Of a stretch of 64,000 bases of DNA, positions 27,496 to 37,577 are shown one piece after another. The DNA is from an uncultured Granulosicoccaceae bacterium (lineage in GTDB: Bacteria > Pseudomonadota > Gammaproteobacteria > Granulosicoccales > Granulosicoccaceae). The DNA is taken from positions 124,001-188,000 of the forward strand of contig CALAJN010000006.1 in the NCBI GenBank assembly GCA_937922675.1, given 5' to 3'. Position 1 is the first letter of the stretch; every line of letters begins with the position of its first letter. The position numbers were made by a program, and so were the translations under genes. The notes under the pieces were generated by a model. It worked only from the letters and a program-made list of their open reading frames with translations. It was not told the DNA's origin and did not search any database.

Positions 27496-29498
27496 CATCT
27501 GACTGGTCGTGGTTGCGCGCTGATGACTGGCGCGGCTGTGTTGCAGATCCTGCGGTCTTGCCATTGCGCATACGTGCGCACCTTGAGGCCGAAAACAACC
27601 GCTGTGCAGACTGGTTTGCCGAACATGCCGAGCTGTTGAAGACTCTGGAGGCTGAGCTTCACGGGCGCATCGAGCCCTGCGAGGACTCGTTGCACGATCT
27701 TGATGGCCCCTGGGCTTATTTCACGCGCTACCGTGAAGGTGATGATTATGGTCAGTGTCTGCGCCGTCCACGGGAGGGTGGCGATGAGGTGGTGATACTT
27801 GATGTCGAGCACGAGGCTATCGGACATGACTACTTTGATGAAGGCGACGTTGAGCACTCGCCTGATCATCGCTACCTTGCCTGGGCGTCGGACACCACAG
27901 GTGATGAACGCTACACCCTGCGCGTGCGCGATATGCACACAGATGAGGATGTGTTGACTGTCGAGGATGTTTTTGAAGTGACCTGGGGCACTTCGGATAC
28001 CCTGTTCTTTACCCGCGTCAATGACGAGCTGCGTGCCAGCCGTGTCTTTCGTCTCACGCTCGGGCAAGAACCAGACCTCATTTTCGAGGAGCATGATCCG
28101 CGCTTCTCGGTGTCAATAGGCACAACGCTATCAGGCGCCTATGTTCTGATCGAATCCGAGATGACTGACTGTAATGAGCTGCTGATTGTCCCGACGGGCA
28201 GCATCAATGCAGCTCCTCTGGTGGTTGAGCCACGCACAGCTGGCCTTGAGTACTGGATCGAGCATCAACAGGATCGCTTCGTCATTCTGACCAATGCCGA
28301 CGGTGCTGCTGACTACAAGCTGGTAGAAGCACCGATCGAGTCCCCGGGTCGACAGTATTGGCAGGAGATTGAGCCTTGCGTAGAGGCTCGCCCCTTGCTG
28401 GATGTCAGTGCGCTGGGGGACTGGTTGATCATTCTGGAACGTCATCGGGCCTTGCCGCAGGTACGCCTGGTGCACCGTGATGGACGGGAACGTGTTCTGC
28501 AGTTTGGTGAGCAGGCCTACGCGCTCGGTGTTGACGCAGGACTTGAGTTTGATGCTGATCGTTTTCGTATCACCTACACCTCACCGACGACACCTGACTG
28601 TATTTACGAAGAGGTTCTGGAGACAGGTGTACGCACGCTCGTCAAGCAGCAGCGCATACCGTCGGGACATGATTCATCGAACTATTGTTGCAAGCGTATC
28701 TGGGTGGAGTCGCATGATGGCATCGACATCCCTGTAACCGTGTTGCACCTCCGTGACACCATGCTGGACGGCACTGCCGCCGCCTTGATCTATGGGTATG
28801 GGGCCTATGGTTCATCAACGCCTGCGAGTTTTTCATCCAGTGTGTTGTCACTGGTGGACCGGGGGATGGTCTACGCGATCGCCCATGTGCGTGGAGGCCA
28901 GGAGCTGGGGCGCAGCTGGTATGAGTCAGGACGTCTGCAACACAAGCTCAACTCCTTTGAAGATTGCTATGCCATTGCGCAACACCTTGTGCAGCACGGA
29001 TTTGCAGCGCGAGGACGCCTTGCGTTGCAAGGCGGATCGGCCGGTGGTTTGTTGGTGGCAGCGACTACCGACATGGCAGTACGCCGTGACCCCGGCCTCG
29101 TTGCAGCTACCGTGGCTGAGGTGCCTTTTGTAGACGTCCTGAGCACCATGAGCGATGCTGAGCTTCCGTTGACGCCCGGTGAATGGAGCGAATGGGGTAA
29201 CCCGATAGACGACGCGACAGTACGCCAGTACATGGCTGACTACTCACCCGTTGATCGGGTCGGGCACTACGCGTATCCGGCTATGTACACTACCGCCGGG
29301 ATCAGCGACCCACGTGTGACCTGGTGGGAGCCTGCGCGCTGGGTGGCGCGCCTACGAGAATCGCGCAGCAACGAGGAGCCCTTGCTACTGAGCACCAACA
29401 TGGAGTCAGGACACTTCGGTGATACGGGTCGTTACGGTGAGCTGGCTGAAACCGCTCGCGAGCTTGCCTTCATACTGGTCGCCACGGGACAGTCCTGA
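27492..29498 (+). CDS. ptrB: Oligopeptidase B-like S9A serine peptidase
   Basis: A 668-residue prolyl-oligopeptidase family protein: an N-terminal seven-bladed propeller region and a C-terminal alpha/beta-hydrolase domain. The catalytic Ser is in LQGGSAGGLL, the Asp in AGISDPRV and the His in MESGHFG, with HVRGGQELGRSWYESGR as a typical family stretch. Oligopeptidase B cleaves short peptides after basic residues in the cytosol. No signal peptide is present. It is the last gene of the compact run beginning at 22003 and ends directly against the convergent hypothetical gene. A link to the redox genes is not obvious. Confidence 0.92.
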   Translation: MTSDWSWLRADDWRGCVADPAVLPLRIRAHLEAENNRCADWFAEHAELLKTLEAELHGRIEPCEDSLHDLDGPWAYFTRYREGDDYGQCLRRPREGGDEVVILDVEHEAIGHDYFDEGDVEHSPDHRYLAWASDTTGDERYTLRVRDMHTDEDVLTVEDVFEVTWGTSDTLFFTRVNDELRASRVFRLTLGQEPDLIFEEHDPRFSVSIGTTLSGAYVLIESEMTDCNELLIVPTGSINAAPLVVEPRTAGLEYWIEHQQDRFVILTNADGAADYKLVEAPIESPGRQYWQEIEPCVEARPLLDVSALGDWLIILERHRALPQVRLVHRDGRERVLQFGEQAYALGVDAGLEFDADRFRITYTSPTTPDCIYEEVLETGVRTLVKQQRIPSGHDSSNYCCKRIWVESHDGIDIPVTVLHLRDTMLDGTAAALIYGYGAYGSSTPASFSSSVLSLVDRGMVYAIAHVRGGQELGRSWYESGRLQHKLNSFEDCYAIAQHLVQHGFAARGRLALQGGSAGGLLVAATTDMAVRRDPGLVAATVAEVPFVDVLSTMSDAELPLTPGEWSEWGNPIDDATVRQYMADYSPVDRVGHYAYPAMYTTAGISDPRVTWWEPARWVARLRESRSNEEPLLLSTNMESGHFGDTGRYGELAETARELAFILVATGQS

Positions 29499-29978
29499 CT
29501 AGGAGCCCTGCAAGGTGACCTGTGTCGGATTCTCCGATTTGATGGTTTGGTACGCGTGCATGCTCAGCTGCTCAATCGTGAGTGCGATCCAGCCGCTGAT
29601 CAACATGTCATACCAGGGTTGTACTCCGCTACAGGCCACCACAATGTCGCCATAGACAAACGTGCCCATGTACAGCACGTCGTCTTCTTGCAGAGATGCC
29701 GGGTGCACCAGTTGCTGATAGATATTGGGCGAACGGTGGCGCCAGGCCTGCCGCGCCTTCTGGCGCGCAAGTTTGTCGTAGGGCTTGTCCCATTGCTCAG
29801 GCGTGCCGAGCGAACGTTCGTGTAGTAACGCCTCCTCAAAACTCGCCTCCCAGGGCTTGAGGCGCGGGTTCATGACGACGATGTGGAGCTCTTGTCTGAC
29901 GGTACGCTCAAACAAGCGTTCGATGGAGGGTCGTACAAGCTCGATCGCGTCGACGACCAGTTCCACTTGAGGTTCCAC
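29499..29978 (-). CDS. Hypothetical protein
   Basis: A 159-residue soluble protein that I do not recognise. It begins with an acidic helix-rich part and contains a Lys/Arg-rich stretch (KLARQKARQAWRHR) followed by a strand-rich half with YGDIVVACSGVQPWYD. A very weak echo of the GlcG/HbpS fold can be imagined but is not relied upon. No signal peptide or membrane segment is seen. It stops immediately next to the ptrB stop (convergent) and is upstream of the second transducer gene's end, so neighbours give no clue. Confidence 0.65.
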   Translation of the reverse strand: MEPQVELVVDAIELVRPSIERLFERTVRQELHIVVMNPRLKPWEASFEEALLHERSLGTPEQWDKPYDKLARQKARQAWRHRSPNIYQQLVHPASLQEDDVLYMGTFVYGDIVVACSGVQPWYDMLISGWIALTIEQLSMHAYQTIKSENPTQVTLQGS

Positions 29979-30038
29979 GCACTCTCTCTCGACGGTTATC
30001 CGGGGTGCGGTGGATAGTACCCGAGGTTGCAGTCTGGG

Positions 30039-31721
30039 TCAGACACGTGCCGGAAGTTTGAATCTGGAAACGTCCGCTGCCAGTTGGTCAGCCCCATCGC
30101 GTACCGACTGCGTGTTCGATGCAGTTCTGTCAACCAGCTCCACGTTCTTTTGCGCCATGCTTTCCAGCGTGGACAGGGTCTGGTTCATTTGCCCAACGCC
30201 GCTGCTTTGTTCCTCGGTAGCGATGCTGACTTCCTCAAGCAGCTGGTCCACATTTCTCGATACCTCGACGATGTTTTCGATTGTGGTACAGGCGCTCTCG
30301 ACGATCTGTGATCCACCGTCAACCTGGCTGACGCTTTCGCCCACAATAATCTTGACCTGACGTGCCGCATCAGCACTGCGTTGTGCAAGCGCACCGACTT
30401 CACTTGCAACGACTGCAAAGCCGCGACCGGACTCACCGGCGCGTGCTGCTTCTACCGATGCGTTCAAGGCGAGTAGATTGGTTTGAAAGGCAATGCCATC
30501 GATGGTGCTGATGATTTCACCGATCCGTGCTGACGACGCCTTGATCTGGTCCATGGTCTCGACAATATCGCGCATGGCATGCCCGCCTTCAGCGGCCACT
30601 TCAGCATTCTTGCGTGCCACACTCGATGCCTTGCTGGTGTTTTCGCTGGAGCGTTTTGCCGTGGTGCTGATCTGCTCCATGGCCGCTGCCGACGTCTCTA
30701 TTTCTCGCGAGGAGGTCTCGGTTCTGTCGGAGAGATCGGTAACACCCTGAACGATGTGGGTGACATCGCCAATCATGCTGTGGCTCGAATCCTGAACACG
30801 GCTCAATATGTCAATCAAGGACTGCTGCATTTCGTTCAGACCCTTCATCAGGCCGGCGGTCTCATCGCGGCCATTCGGCGTGATGTGATGAGTCAGGTTG
30901 CCGGTTGCAACTTCCTGCATGTGCCAGGAGACCGTGCGCAAACCCTGTCGCATCGCCTGGTAAAAGCTGAGAAACCCATAGAGGGTGATCGTGGATACCA
31001 CAAGTGCAAGCAGCCCGTTACGATACAGCGCCGAGTTAGCCTGCGCGGCTACGTCATCGACAAACACATCGGATCCCACAACCCAATCCCACGGTTGGAA
31101 TCCCTGTGCGTAAGCAATTTTGTCAACGGCTGCGTCCCGCCCTGGCTTGGACCACTGGTAGGAGACAAAGCCTCCGCCATTCCCGGTGGCAGCAGCGACT
31201 AGCTCCTGAAACAGGTAGACACCCTTTGGATCCTGAATGGATCGTGTGCTGGTGCCGTTCAGTGAAGGCGTGGTCGGGTGCATGATCATGTTCATGCCTC
31301 GATCCATAATCCAGAAGTGACCGGAGTCCCCAAAGTGCATTTTCTCAATGGCCTCTGCCGCCATTTTTTGCGCTGCGTCCTTGTCGAGTACATCTCGGGA
31401 TGATTGCTGATGCGCCCATCGGATGACCGAGTGGGCGGTCTCCACGCTCTGTTGAACAGCAGCCTTGCGAGACTCAAGCGCCACATCTGCTTGCTGTTGA
31501 ATGCTGGACACATTCAGCCACAACAGCGGCAGCATGCTCAGCAACGCAAGGGCCAGACACTTGGTCGCAAGGTTCATCTGGCGCCACAGTGATGCACCGG
31601 GCAAAACGAATCCGTCTTGTTCACCGGGTGAAGTTGACGAATTCGAGGCTAAATGCGACATGGCGTTTGTATCGTGTTCCAAAGCAGCCGACGCTGCCTC
31701 TGATTCGGTATGGTGCTCCAC
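30039..31721 (-). CDS. Methyl-accepting chemotaxis protein with single Cache sensor
   Basis: About 560 residues. A 50-residue hydrophilic N-terminus precedes the first membrane segment (52-70), then a periplasmic domain with HFWIMDRGMNMIMHP and GGGFVSYQWSKPG that fits sCache_2. A second membrane segment (about 233-253) is followed by HAMP and the signalling domain with [18 protein letters not shown]. The tail ends in KLPARV and lacks a CheR-docking pentapeptide. The reading begins with GTG at 31721; an ATG at 31661 would remove 20 residues, and neither has a clear Shine-Dalgarno. It is an isolated transducer that would signal through the che operon elsewhere in the window. Confidence 0.9.
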   Translation of the reverse strand: MEHHTESEAASAALEHDTNAMSHLASNSSTSPGEQDGFVLPGASLWRQMNLATKCLALALLSMLPLLWLNVSSIQQQADVALESRKAAVQQSVETAHSVIRWAHQQSSRDVLDKDAAQKMAAEAIEKMHFGDSGHFWIMDRGMNMIMHPTTPSLNGTSTRSIQDPKGVYLFQELVAAATGNGGGFVSYQWSKPGRDAAVDKIAYAQGFQPWDWVVGSDVFVDDVAAQANSALYRNGLLALVVSTITLYGFLSFYQAMRQGLRTVSWHMQEVATGNLTHHITPNGRDETAGLMKGLNEMQQSLIDILSRVQDSSHSMIGDVTHIVQGVTDLSDRTETSSREIETSAAAMEQISTTAKRSSENTSKASSVARKNAEVAAEGGHAMRDIVETMDQIKASSARIGEIISTIDGIAFQTNLLALNASVEAARAGESGRGFAVVASEVGALAQRSADAARQVKIIVGESVSQVDGGSQIVESACTTIENIVEVSRNVDQLLEEVSIATEEQSSGVGQMNQTLSTLESMAQKNVELVDRTASNTQSVRDGADQLAADVSRFKLPARV

Positions 31722-31846
31722 AGGTTGGCGGCGCTATGTGACGTGTCCTTGATAGGGGAGGGGTTACGCGGGTAAGACGCTTGTTTCGGTGCGATGTCAG
31801 GTGCAATTACCCCTGCCCGGCGGGCCAGCCGGATTAGACTGGCGCA

Positions 31847-33040
31847 ATGGCTACACGACACACACGAACAGCACGACCGGCCGTAGGTTTCTGTGCGGCC
31901 CTTCTGGCCATCACGGTGGCAGCAGGCTGTTCAGGCTCCGGCGAGCCAACGGCTGGCGAAACGGACACCGAACTGGAGGGCGAGTCGCTGGATGACAGCG
32001 CTTCTGTGGAAGATCCCCTCGCGCCCTACGATGTCCAGATCCAGTTCGACATCACCGTGCCAGCCTATAGCTCCGAAGAGCTGCAGCTCAGCGTGGCGCT
32101 CGGTGATGAACAGGTGCTCGCGAGCTGGGTGGGGGACGAGTTCTGGTCGGCATCGCTGGCGTTTCCTGCTGCCACTGAAGCTGAGCTGTCCGTGGCTTTC
32201 AGCGATCAGAACGGGCACGTGGTGCTGGGCACCTATCGTGTTGATTACCAAACCGGCACCAACACGGTCGAATCTGTCGTGATTGCAGCGGGGCTGTTCA
32301 ACACTCAAGATCTGGACAGTGATGGTGACGGCATCAGCAATCTGGATGAAGTGATTGCCGGCTCCGATCCGCTCCCCAATCTGCGAGTCTTGCTGTTCAC
32401 TGAAACGCAAGACTTTCGGCACGAGTCAACAGAGGATGCACTGCAAGCGCTCGAAGAACTCGCTGCCGCCGCGGGTATTGCCACCGTCCGCGCAGATGAC
32501 TCAGTTGGCGTGTTTACTGATGACAATCTTGCGAACTATGCGGCAGTCGTGTGGGTGATGACTTCCGGTGATGTGCTCGTCAACGATGAGCAGGCAGCCT
32601 TTGAGCGATTCATCCGTGCCGGTGGGGGTTATGCGGGGATTCATGCTGCAAGCTTTACCGAGTACGAGTGGCCTTGGTATGGCGCTCTGGTGGGTGCGTA
32701 CTTCGCGAGTCATCCTGAGGTGCAGTCAGCCACACAGACTGTCGAAGATCAAACTCATCCGTCAACTACCCACCTGAATTCAACATGGACGCGAATAGAC
32801 GAGTGGTACGATTACAACCGAAACCCGCGCGGTGAAGTCAACGTGTTGCTAAGCCTTGACGAGACTACCTACACCGGGGGCACCATGCCTGTCGATCACC
32901 CGAGCGCCTGGTATCACGAGTTTGATGGCGGCCGGTCCTGGTATACCGGTGGTGGGCATACCAGCGAGAGTTACCTTGAACCCGATTTCCGTGCGCACTT
33001 GCTCGGTGGGCTGAGTTATGCGGCAGGCCTCGGCAACTAG
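31847..33040 (+). CDS. ThuA-domain lipoprotein with calcium-binding-type repeat
   Basis: A 397-residue exported protein. The N-terminus has a positively charged start, hydrophobic core and the lipobox VAAGC, so it is predicted to be a lipoprotein. A beta-rich domain follows, then DLDSDGDGISNLDE, a thrombospondin type 3-like calcium motif. The C-terminal 200 residues form a ThuA (trehalose-utilisation-like) domain starting LRVLLFTETQDFRHES, containing GGGYAGIHAAS and ending WYTGGGHTSESY. ThuA resembles class I amidotransferases but usually lacks the catalytic Cys. It likely binds or processes sugars at the cell surface. Confidence 0.83.
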   Translation: MATRHTRTARPAVGFCAALLAITVAAGCSGSGEPTAGETDTELEGESLDDSASVEDPLAPYDVQIQFDITVPAYSSEELQLSVALGDEQVLASWVGDEFWSASLAFPAATEAELSVAFSDQNGHVVLGTYRVDYQTGTNTVESVVIAAGLFNTQDLDSDGDGISNLDEVIAGSDPLPNLRVLLFTETQDFRHESTEDALQALEELAAAAGIATVRADDSVGVFTDDNLANYAAVVWVMTSGDVLVNDEQAAFERFIRAGGGYAGIHAASFTEYEWPWYGALVGAYFASHPEVQSATQTVEDQTHPSTTHLNSTWTRIDEWYDYNRNPRGEVNVLLSLDETTYTGGTMPVDHPSAWYHEFDGGRSWYTGGGHTSESYLEPDFRAHLLGGLSYAAGLGN

Positions 33041-33065
33041 CGACAGGGCCATGAGTTCATGCTGA

Positions 33066-33293
33066 CTAGAGCAGCGTCATTTGTTTCAGCCCGTTGCCCT
33101 CGGTCGCTATGTCGAAGGTCTGATTATCGTGCCGAGCTGATCGGCAAAGCGTGCAGCAGCCACCGGCTATCCGCTCAACGGTGACCTTTTTATGCGAGCC
33201 GCGTACCGGCCGCGAATGGGCCTGTGTCATTGATCTTGGTGACAGGCACATCCGTTGATCCACCCCTTGAAGCGAATCCGTTGCTTGTTGCAT
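33066..33293 (-). CDS. Possible small hypothetical protein
   Basis: A 75-codon open frame from an ATG lies in an otherwise empty 300-base gap between two genes. It has a basic, cysteine-containing middle (GGCCTLC) and no family resemblance that I recognise. No Shine-Dalgarno precedes the ATG. It may be a decayed or spurious frame. Confidence 0.25.
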   Translation of the reverse strand: MQQATDSLQGVDQRMCLSPRSMTQAHSRPVRGSHKKVTVERIAGGCCTLCRSARHDNQTFDIATEGNGLKQMTLL

Positions 33294-33342
33294 AGAGGAG
33301 AAAGCGCCGCTTGAGTGCAGCCATGGAAGATTGCTCTATTGG

Positions 33343-33657
33343 TCAAGCCAGGCCTGGGCGCACAACGATGTGTATCCAGTCGTTTTCTATCGTCACATCA
33401 TGGGTGAGCAGATTTTGCTCGGCCGGTGGGTCGAGCACGGCTCCGCTGCTCACGCAGAATCGACTTCCGTGCAAAGGGCAGCGCACCACGTGACCGTCAA
33501 ATGCGCCGAGCGATAGTGAGACATCCTCATGGGGGCAGTTGTCATCAATCGCGAATACTGAGTCTCCCCTACGGCAGAGTAGTATCGCGTGTCCGTTGAT
33601 GACCACTTGCCGAGTGCTCCCATCCGGTAAGTCGGACAGTGTGCATACGCGCGTCAT
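33343..33657 (-). CDS. Rieske [2Fe-2S] protein, NirD-like
   Basis: A 104-residue single-domain Rieske-type ferredoxin. The cluster ligands are in CPHEDVS and CPLHGSRF (Cys-x-His and Cys-x2-His). The size and layout match NirD, the small subunit of assimilatory or NADH nitrite reductase, or a dioxygenase ferredoxin. No nirB is present in the window. It is coupled to cobA (its ATG overlaps the cobA stop by 4 bases), which makes siroheme, the cofactor of nitrite and sulfite reductases. That context supports a nitrite-reductase-linked role, but the electron partner is missing here. Confidence 0.82.
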   Translation of the reverse strand: MTRVCTLSDLPDGSTRQVVINGHAILLCRRGDSVFAIDDNCPHEDVSLSLGAFDGHVVRCPLHGSRFCVSSGAVLDPPAEQNLLTHDVTIENDWIHIVVRPGLA

Positions 33658-34445
33658 GCTGGGGTGAACCAGCGCAAGGATGCATGCAAGCTGACCACAG
33701 TGCCTATGATGATCAGTGTGGGTGCTGTGACACCACGTTGCGCGACGCGCTCGGCAATGTTTGACAGGCTTCCCGTCACCACGATCTGCTCACTACGCGT
33801 ACCACGTGCTATCAGGGCCACAGGGTGAGACTCGGATAGCCCGTGTTCGATCAGCTTGTGCATGATGTTGGCAAGACCCAATAACCCCATGTAGATCACT
33901 ACGGTCTGGTTGGTTTGCGCGAGTTGCTGCCAGTTGAGGTTGATCCTGCCGTCGCGTCGGTTACCTGTAGCGAACAGACAGGTCTGTGCATGCTCTCGAT
34001 GGGTGAGTGGAATGCCTGCATAGCTGGCACAGCCTGAGGCAGCTGTTATGCCCGGAATGACTTCAAACACAATGCCTTCATGGGCCAGTGACTCGATCTC
34101 CTCTCCACCTCTGCCGAATATGAACGGATCCCCACCCTTGAGTCGCAGGACGCGCTTACCCTCTTTGGCGAGCCTTACAAGTAGAGCATTGATGCCGTCC
34201 TGCGGCACCGAATGCTGATCGCGACGTTTTCCGACGTAGAGACATTCGGCATCGGGGTGTACAAGAGCCATGATGTCATCGGACACCAGAGCATCGTGTA
34301 ACACGACATCAGCTTCTTGCATCCGTCGTAGTGCTCGCAGGGTCAGTAGCTCAGGATCTCCAGGGCCAGCTCCCACCAACCAGACCTCACCTCCGGTTGA
34401 TGCGCGTTTTGCACGTGGGAAGAGGGTGGTTGCGATAGTCTGCAT
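33654..34445 (-). CDS. cobA: Uroporphyrinogen-III C-methyltransferase
   Basis: A 263-residue SUMT. The N-terminal signature [19 protein letters not shown], the [17 protein letters not shown] loop and [18 protein letters not shown] are all characteristic. It methylates uroporphyrinogen III at C2 and C7 to precorrin-2, for siroheme or cobalamin. It is a stand-alone enzyme rather than part of a fused CysG, so the dehydrogenase/ferrochelatase must be encoded elsewhere. Its ATG is only 27 bases from the divergent trpD2-like start, so the two genes share a very short control region. Confidence 0.95.
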   Translation of the reverse strand: MQTIATTLFPRAKRASTGGEVWLVGAGPGDPELLTLRALRRMQEADVVLHDALVSDDIMALVHPDAECLYVGKRRDQHSVPQDGINALLVRLAKEGKRVLRLKGGDPFIFGRGGEEIESLAHEGIVFEVIPGITAASGCASYAGIPLTHREHAQTCLFATGNRRDGRINLNWQQLAQTNQTVVIYMGLLGLANIMHKLIEHGLSESHPVALIARGTRSEQIVVTGSLSNIAERVAQRGVTAPTLIIIGTVVSLHASLRWFTPA

Positions 34446-34472
34446 GTCCCCAAGGATACCGAGTTCCAGCGC

Positions 34473-35585
34473 ATGCAGACTGAAGAATCCGGCTTGATGC
34501 GCAGCGTTGTGCAGCGCATCGCCACGGGTCCGACCATGAGTAAGAATCTCACGTGCGATGAAGCGCGTGCTGCCATGCGTCTTGTGCTCGAAGGCAAGGC
34601 TGACGAAGTACAGGCCGGAATATTCCTCATCGCACTGCGCATGAAGCGAGAAACCGATGAGGAGTTGGCTGGTGTTCTCGCGGCAGTCCGTGAGGGCATG
34701 CCCTCACGGGCGCTCGATATTGATGAGCTGGTGTGCCTCTCTGACCCCTACGACGGATGCCTGCGAGGCACACCGGTATCGGCTTTTCTACCGGCGGTGC
34801 TGGCAGCCTGTGGCTTGCGGGTGATGTCTCACGGCGTTGAGGCCATGGGCCCCAAATACGGTGCCACTCATGCCAAGGTATTGCGCGCAGCCGGGGTGTA
34901 TACCGAAGACTCTCTGGAAACAAGTGCGGCGCGCCTGCACAACCACGAGTGTGGCTGGAGCTACCTTGATCAGAGCGAACTGGCCCCGGAGCTCGCAGCA
35001 CTGACAGATCTGCGCTCACGTATTGTCAAGCGCCCCTGTCTGACCACGGTTGAAGCTGCGCTGTGCCCGTTTACGGTGCGTGAGTCGTTACATCTGGTGA
35101 CAGGTTTTGTACACACAGGCTATCCAGAGATCTACGCACGTCTGGCGCAGTTCGCTGGATTCAACCAGTCGATACTAGTGCGCGGTGTTGAAGGTAGTGT
35201 GGTGCCCTCTCTTGCCCAGGCGGCACGCTACGTCACCAGTGCTGATGGTCAGACGCTCAAGGTCACCGATATCGACCCACAAGAGCTCGATGTGGCACAC
35301 GCTGATCGCGCCTTGCCCTTGCCGCCTCTGCCCGAGCCTGTTAGTCAAGGCGCGCGTTCAATAGCCTATGCCGACAATCCCGGTGTGGTCCTCATTGCCG
35401 AGGAGGGCGCTGAGCGAGGTCTTGAGGCATTGGAGGGCAAGCGCGGTATGGCGCACGATGCCCTGAGCTATGCCGGAGCGATCGTGTTGTATGCCACTGG
35501 CAAATCAGACTCGCTTGAGGGCGGAGTAGATGCGGTGAAGGGTGTGTTGAATAACGGTAGTGCACTAGCTCGTTTCAAAGGTTAG
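34473..35585 (+). CDS. ybiB: TrpD2/YbiB family phosphoribosyltransferase-like protein
   Basis: A 370-residue protein with the anthranilate phosphoribosyltransferase fold: an N-terminal helical bundle ([29 protein letters not shown]) and a glycine-rich C-terminal domain. It differs from true TrpD at the PRPP motif: the normal GTGGD loop is represented by [10 protein letters not shown]. That is typical of TrpD2/YbiB proteins, which bind nucleic acids rather than make tryptophan. TrpD2 genes are often neighbours of cobA-like genes, as here. The ATG at 34473 gives the usual pre-helix; an ATG at 34497 is also possible. Confidence 0.82.
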   Translation: MQTEESGLMRSVVQRIATGPTMSKNLTCDEARAAMRLVLEGKADEVQAGIFLIALRMKRETDEELAGVLAAVREGMPSRALDIDELVCLSDPYDGCLRGTPVSAFLPAVLAACGLRVMSHGVEAMGPKYGATHAKVLRAAGVYTEDSLETSAARLHNHECGWSYLDQSELAPELAALTDLRSRIVKRPCLTTVEAALCPFTVRESLHLVTGFVHTGYPEIYARLAQFAGFNQSILVRGVEGSVVPSLAQAARYVTSADGQTLKVTDIDPQELDVAHADRALPLPPLPEPVSQGARSIAYADNPGVVLIAEEGAERGLEALEGKRGMAHDALSYAGAIVLYATGKSDSLEGGVDAVKGVLNNGSALARFKG

Positions 35586-35662
35586 CGTGTGCGTGCAAAT
35601 CGCAAGACTTCCTGCAACGGTTCGGCCGCCGATGCAACTCTACCTGTGCTTCATGCGAGTAC

Positions 35663-36196
35663 TTAGATAGGTTCATTGGTTTTGAGGGTGAATTGCTGGA
35701 TATCACCAAACGACCAACCCTTTACTGCCTGAGCTGCTGTAGTCTGCACATGATGCATACCGAGCTTGCGCATCACCGCTCTCGAGGCCTCGTTGCCGAC
35801 AACGTGTATCGCATCAATACGGCGTAAGCGCAGCGTTGCAAAACCGTATTCGATAAGCTCTTGTGCAGCTTCGGTAGCGATCCCTTGCCCCCAGTAAGTT
35901 GTACCCGTCCAGTAGCCTAGCCAACCACGTTGCTCTTGCACTCGTACGCGTAGATCAATGGCACCCACAAGCAGATCTTCTTGCACGACGGCAAAGTGCA
36001 GATGTGAGCCATCCTTCGCGCCAGCTGCGTGACTCGCTATCCACTCGACTGCTGTCGCCAACTCATACGGCCAGGGAATGGCAGGATTGGTTTCTGACAT
36101 GCGCCTGTCACTGAGCAACTCGTGCACACGTGGTGCATCGCTCGCGATGAAAGGGCGCAGCTGCAATCGCGCTGTAGTGAGAACAGGCTCAGACAC
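35663..36196 (-). CDS. GNAT-family N-acetyltransferase (RimJ/RimL-like)
   Basis: About 177 residues with GNAT motifs. The strand-loop ARLQLRPF begins the fold, WLGYWTGTTYWGQGIATEAAQEL carries the acetyl-CoA loop pattern (in pieces Q-x-G-I-A), and NEASRAVMRKLGM is the typical motif B. This resembles RimJ/RimL enzymes that acetylate N-terminal or side-chain amines of proteins or small molecules. A GTG at 36196 (or TTG at 36199) is the start; it overlaps the end of an upstream hypothetical frame by 8 bases. Confidence 0.85.
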   Translation of the reverse strand: MSEPVLTTARLQLRPFIASDAPRVHELLSDRRMSETNPAIPWPYELATAVEWIASHAAGAKDGSHLHFAVVQEDLLVGAIDLRVRVQEQRGWLGYWTGTTYWGQGIATEAAQELIEYGFATLRLRRIDAIHVVGNEASRAVMRKLGMHHVQTTAAQAVKGWSFGDIQQFTLKTNEPI

Positions 36197-36446
36197 CAAT
36201 AGCTACTACCATTTCAGAAGTACTGAAACCCCAATGAACAGACGCCGGTTCTGGCCCATGCCAGTCTCTGTCTCCGAGCGCTAAGGAGACGCTATTGTGG
36301 GCCCTGATCCAGGCTATGAACTCAGAGGAGCTAATTGTCTGGCTGGCATCGATTTCTGGCTCACCCTGTCTTGCGATAGTGATTTGCATGAAATCCGAAT
36401 ACTGTACCCCCTTTGTAACGTGGCAGGCATCAGTGTCTTGTCGCAA
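36189..36446 (-). CDS. Possible hypothetical protein upstream of the acetyltransferase
   Basis: An 85-codon frame (67 codons from an internal ATG at 36389) overlaps the start of the acetyltransferase gene by a few bases on the same strand. The product is acidic with no motif I recognise. Close spacing to the next gene suggests translation coupling, but no Shine-Dalgarno is seen and it lies beside a decayed transporter fragment, so it may also be debris. Confidence 0.4.
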   Translation of the reverse strand: MRQDTDACHVTKGVQYSDFMQITIARQGEPEIDASQTISSSEFIAWIRAHNSVSLALGDRDWHGPEPASVHWGFSTSEMVVAIGV

Positions 36447-36471
36447 ATGGGGGGTGCATAGCCCTTGTTGA

Positions 36472-36621
36472 TCACGGCAGGAACAGGATCTTGCTGCGAT
36501 GTGCGGCCTCGACAGCCGCTGAGCCCGAGATGCCTGCGAGCAGCATGGAGACAGCGACGTTAACTTGTCCAGACCCGCCAGGCTCTAGCCTGTGAGTACG
36601 CGGGCGAATTCGATCAGTCAT
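36472..36621 (-). pseudogene. TRAP transporter DctM-subunit remnant
   Basis: A 49-codon frame from ATG at 36621 to TGA at 36472 includes the stretch GQVNVAVSMLLAGISGSAA, which resembles the signature of TRAP large permease (DctM) proteins, where the pattern is GxxNVVASMxFAGxSGSA. Only about 36 residues of that region remain in an intergenic gap between tonB and a hypothetical gene, whereas the parent is about 430 residues. No flanking DctP or DctQ is present. It looks like a leftover of a deleted transporter gene. Confidence 0.55.
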
Positions 36622-36632
36622 GCGAGTAATGA

Positions 36633-37502
<870 letters not shown>

Positions 37503-37577
37503 CGGAAACCGCTTCTTTTGTCGAGGCGGATTGATTGACAGCTTAGCCGCTTCGAGATTCGTATCCAGCCTTCATTG

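Noticed and set aside
30579..31202. 207-codon plus-strand frame across the second transducer
   Set aside because: Antisense to conserved signalling sequence; no start signal or homology.
33311..33493. 60-codon plus-strand frame with AGGAG before a TTG
   Set aside because: It runs antisense into the Rieske gene and resembles no family; the purine run is likely chance.
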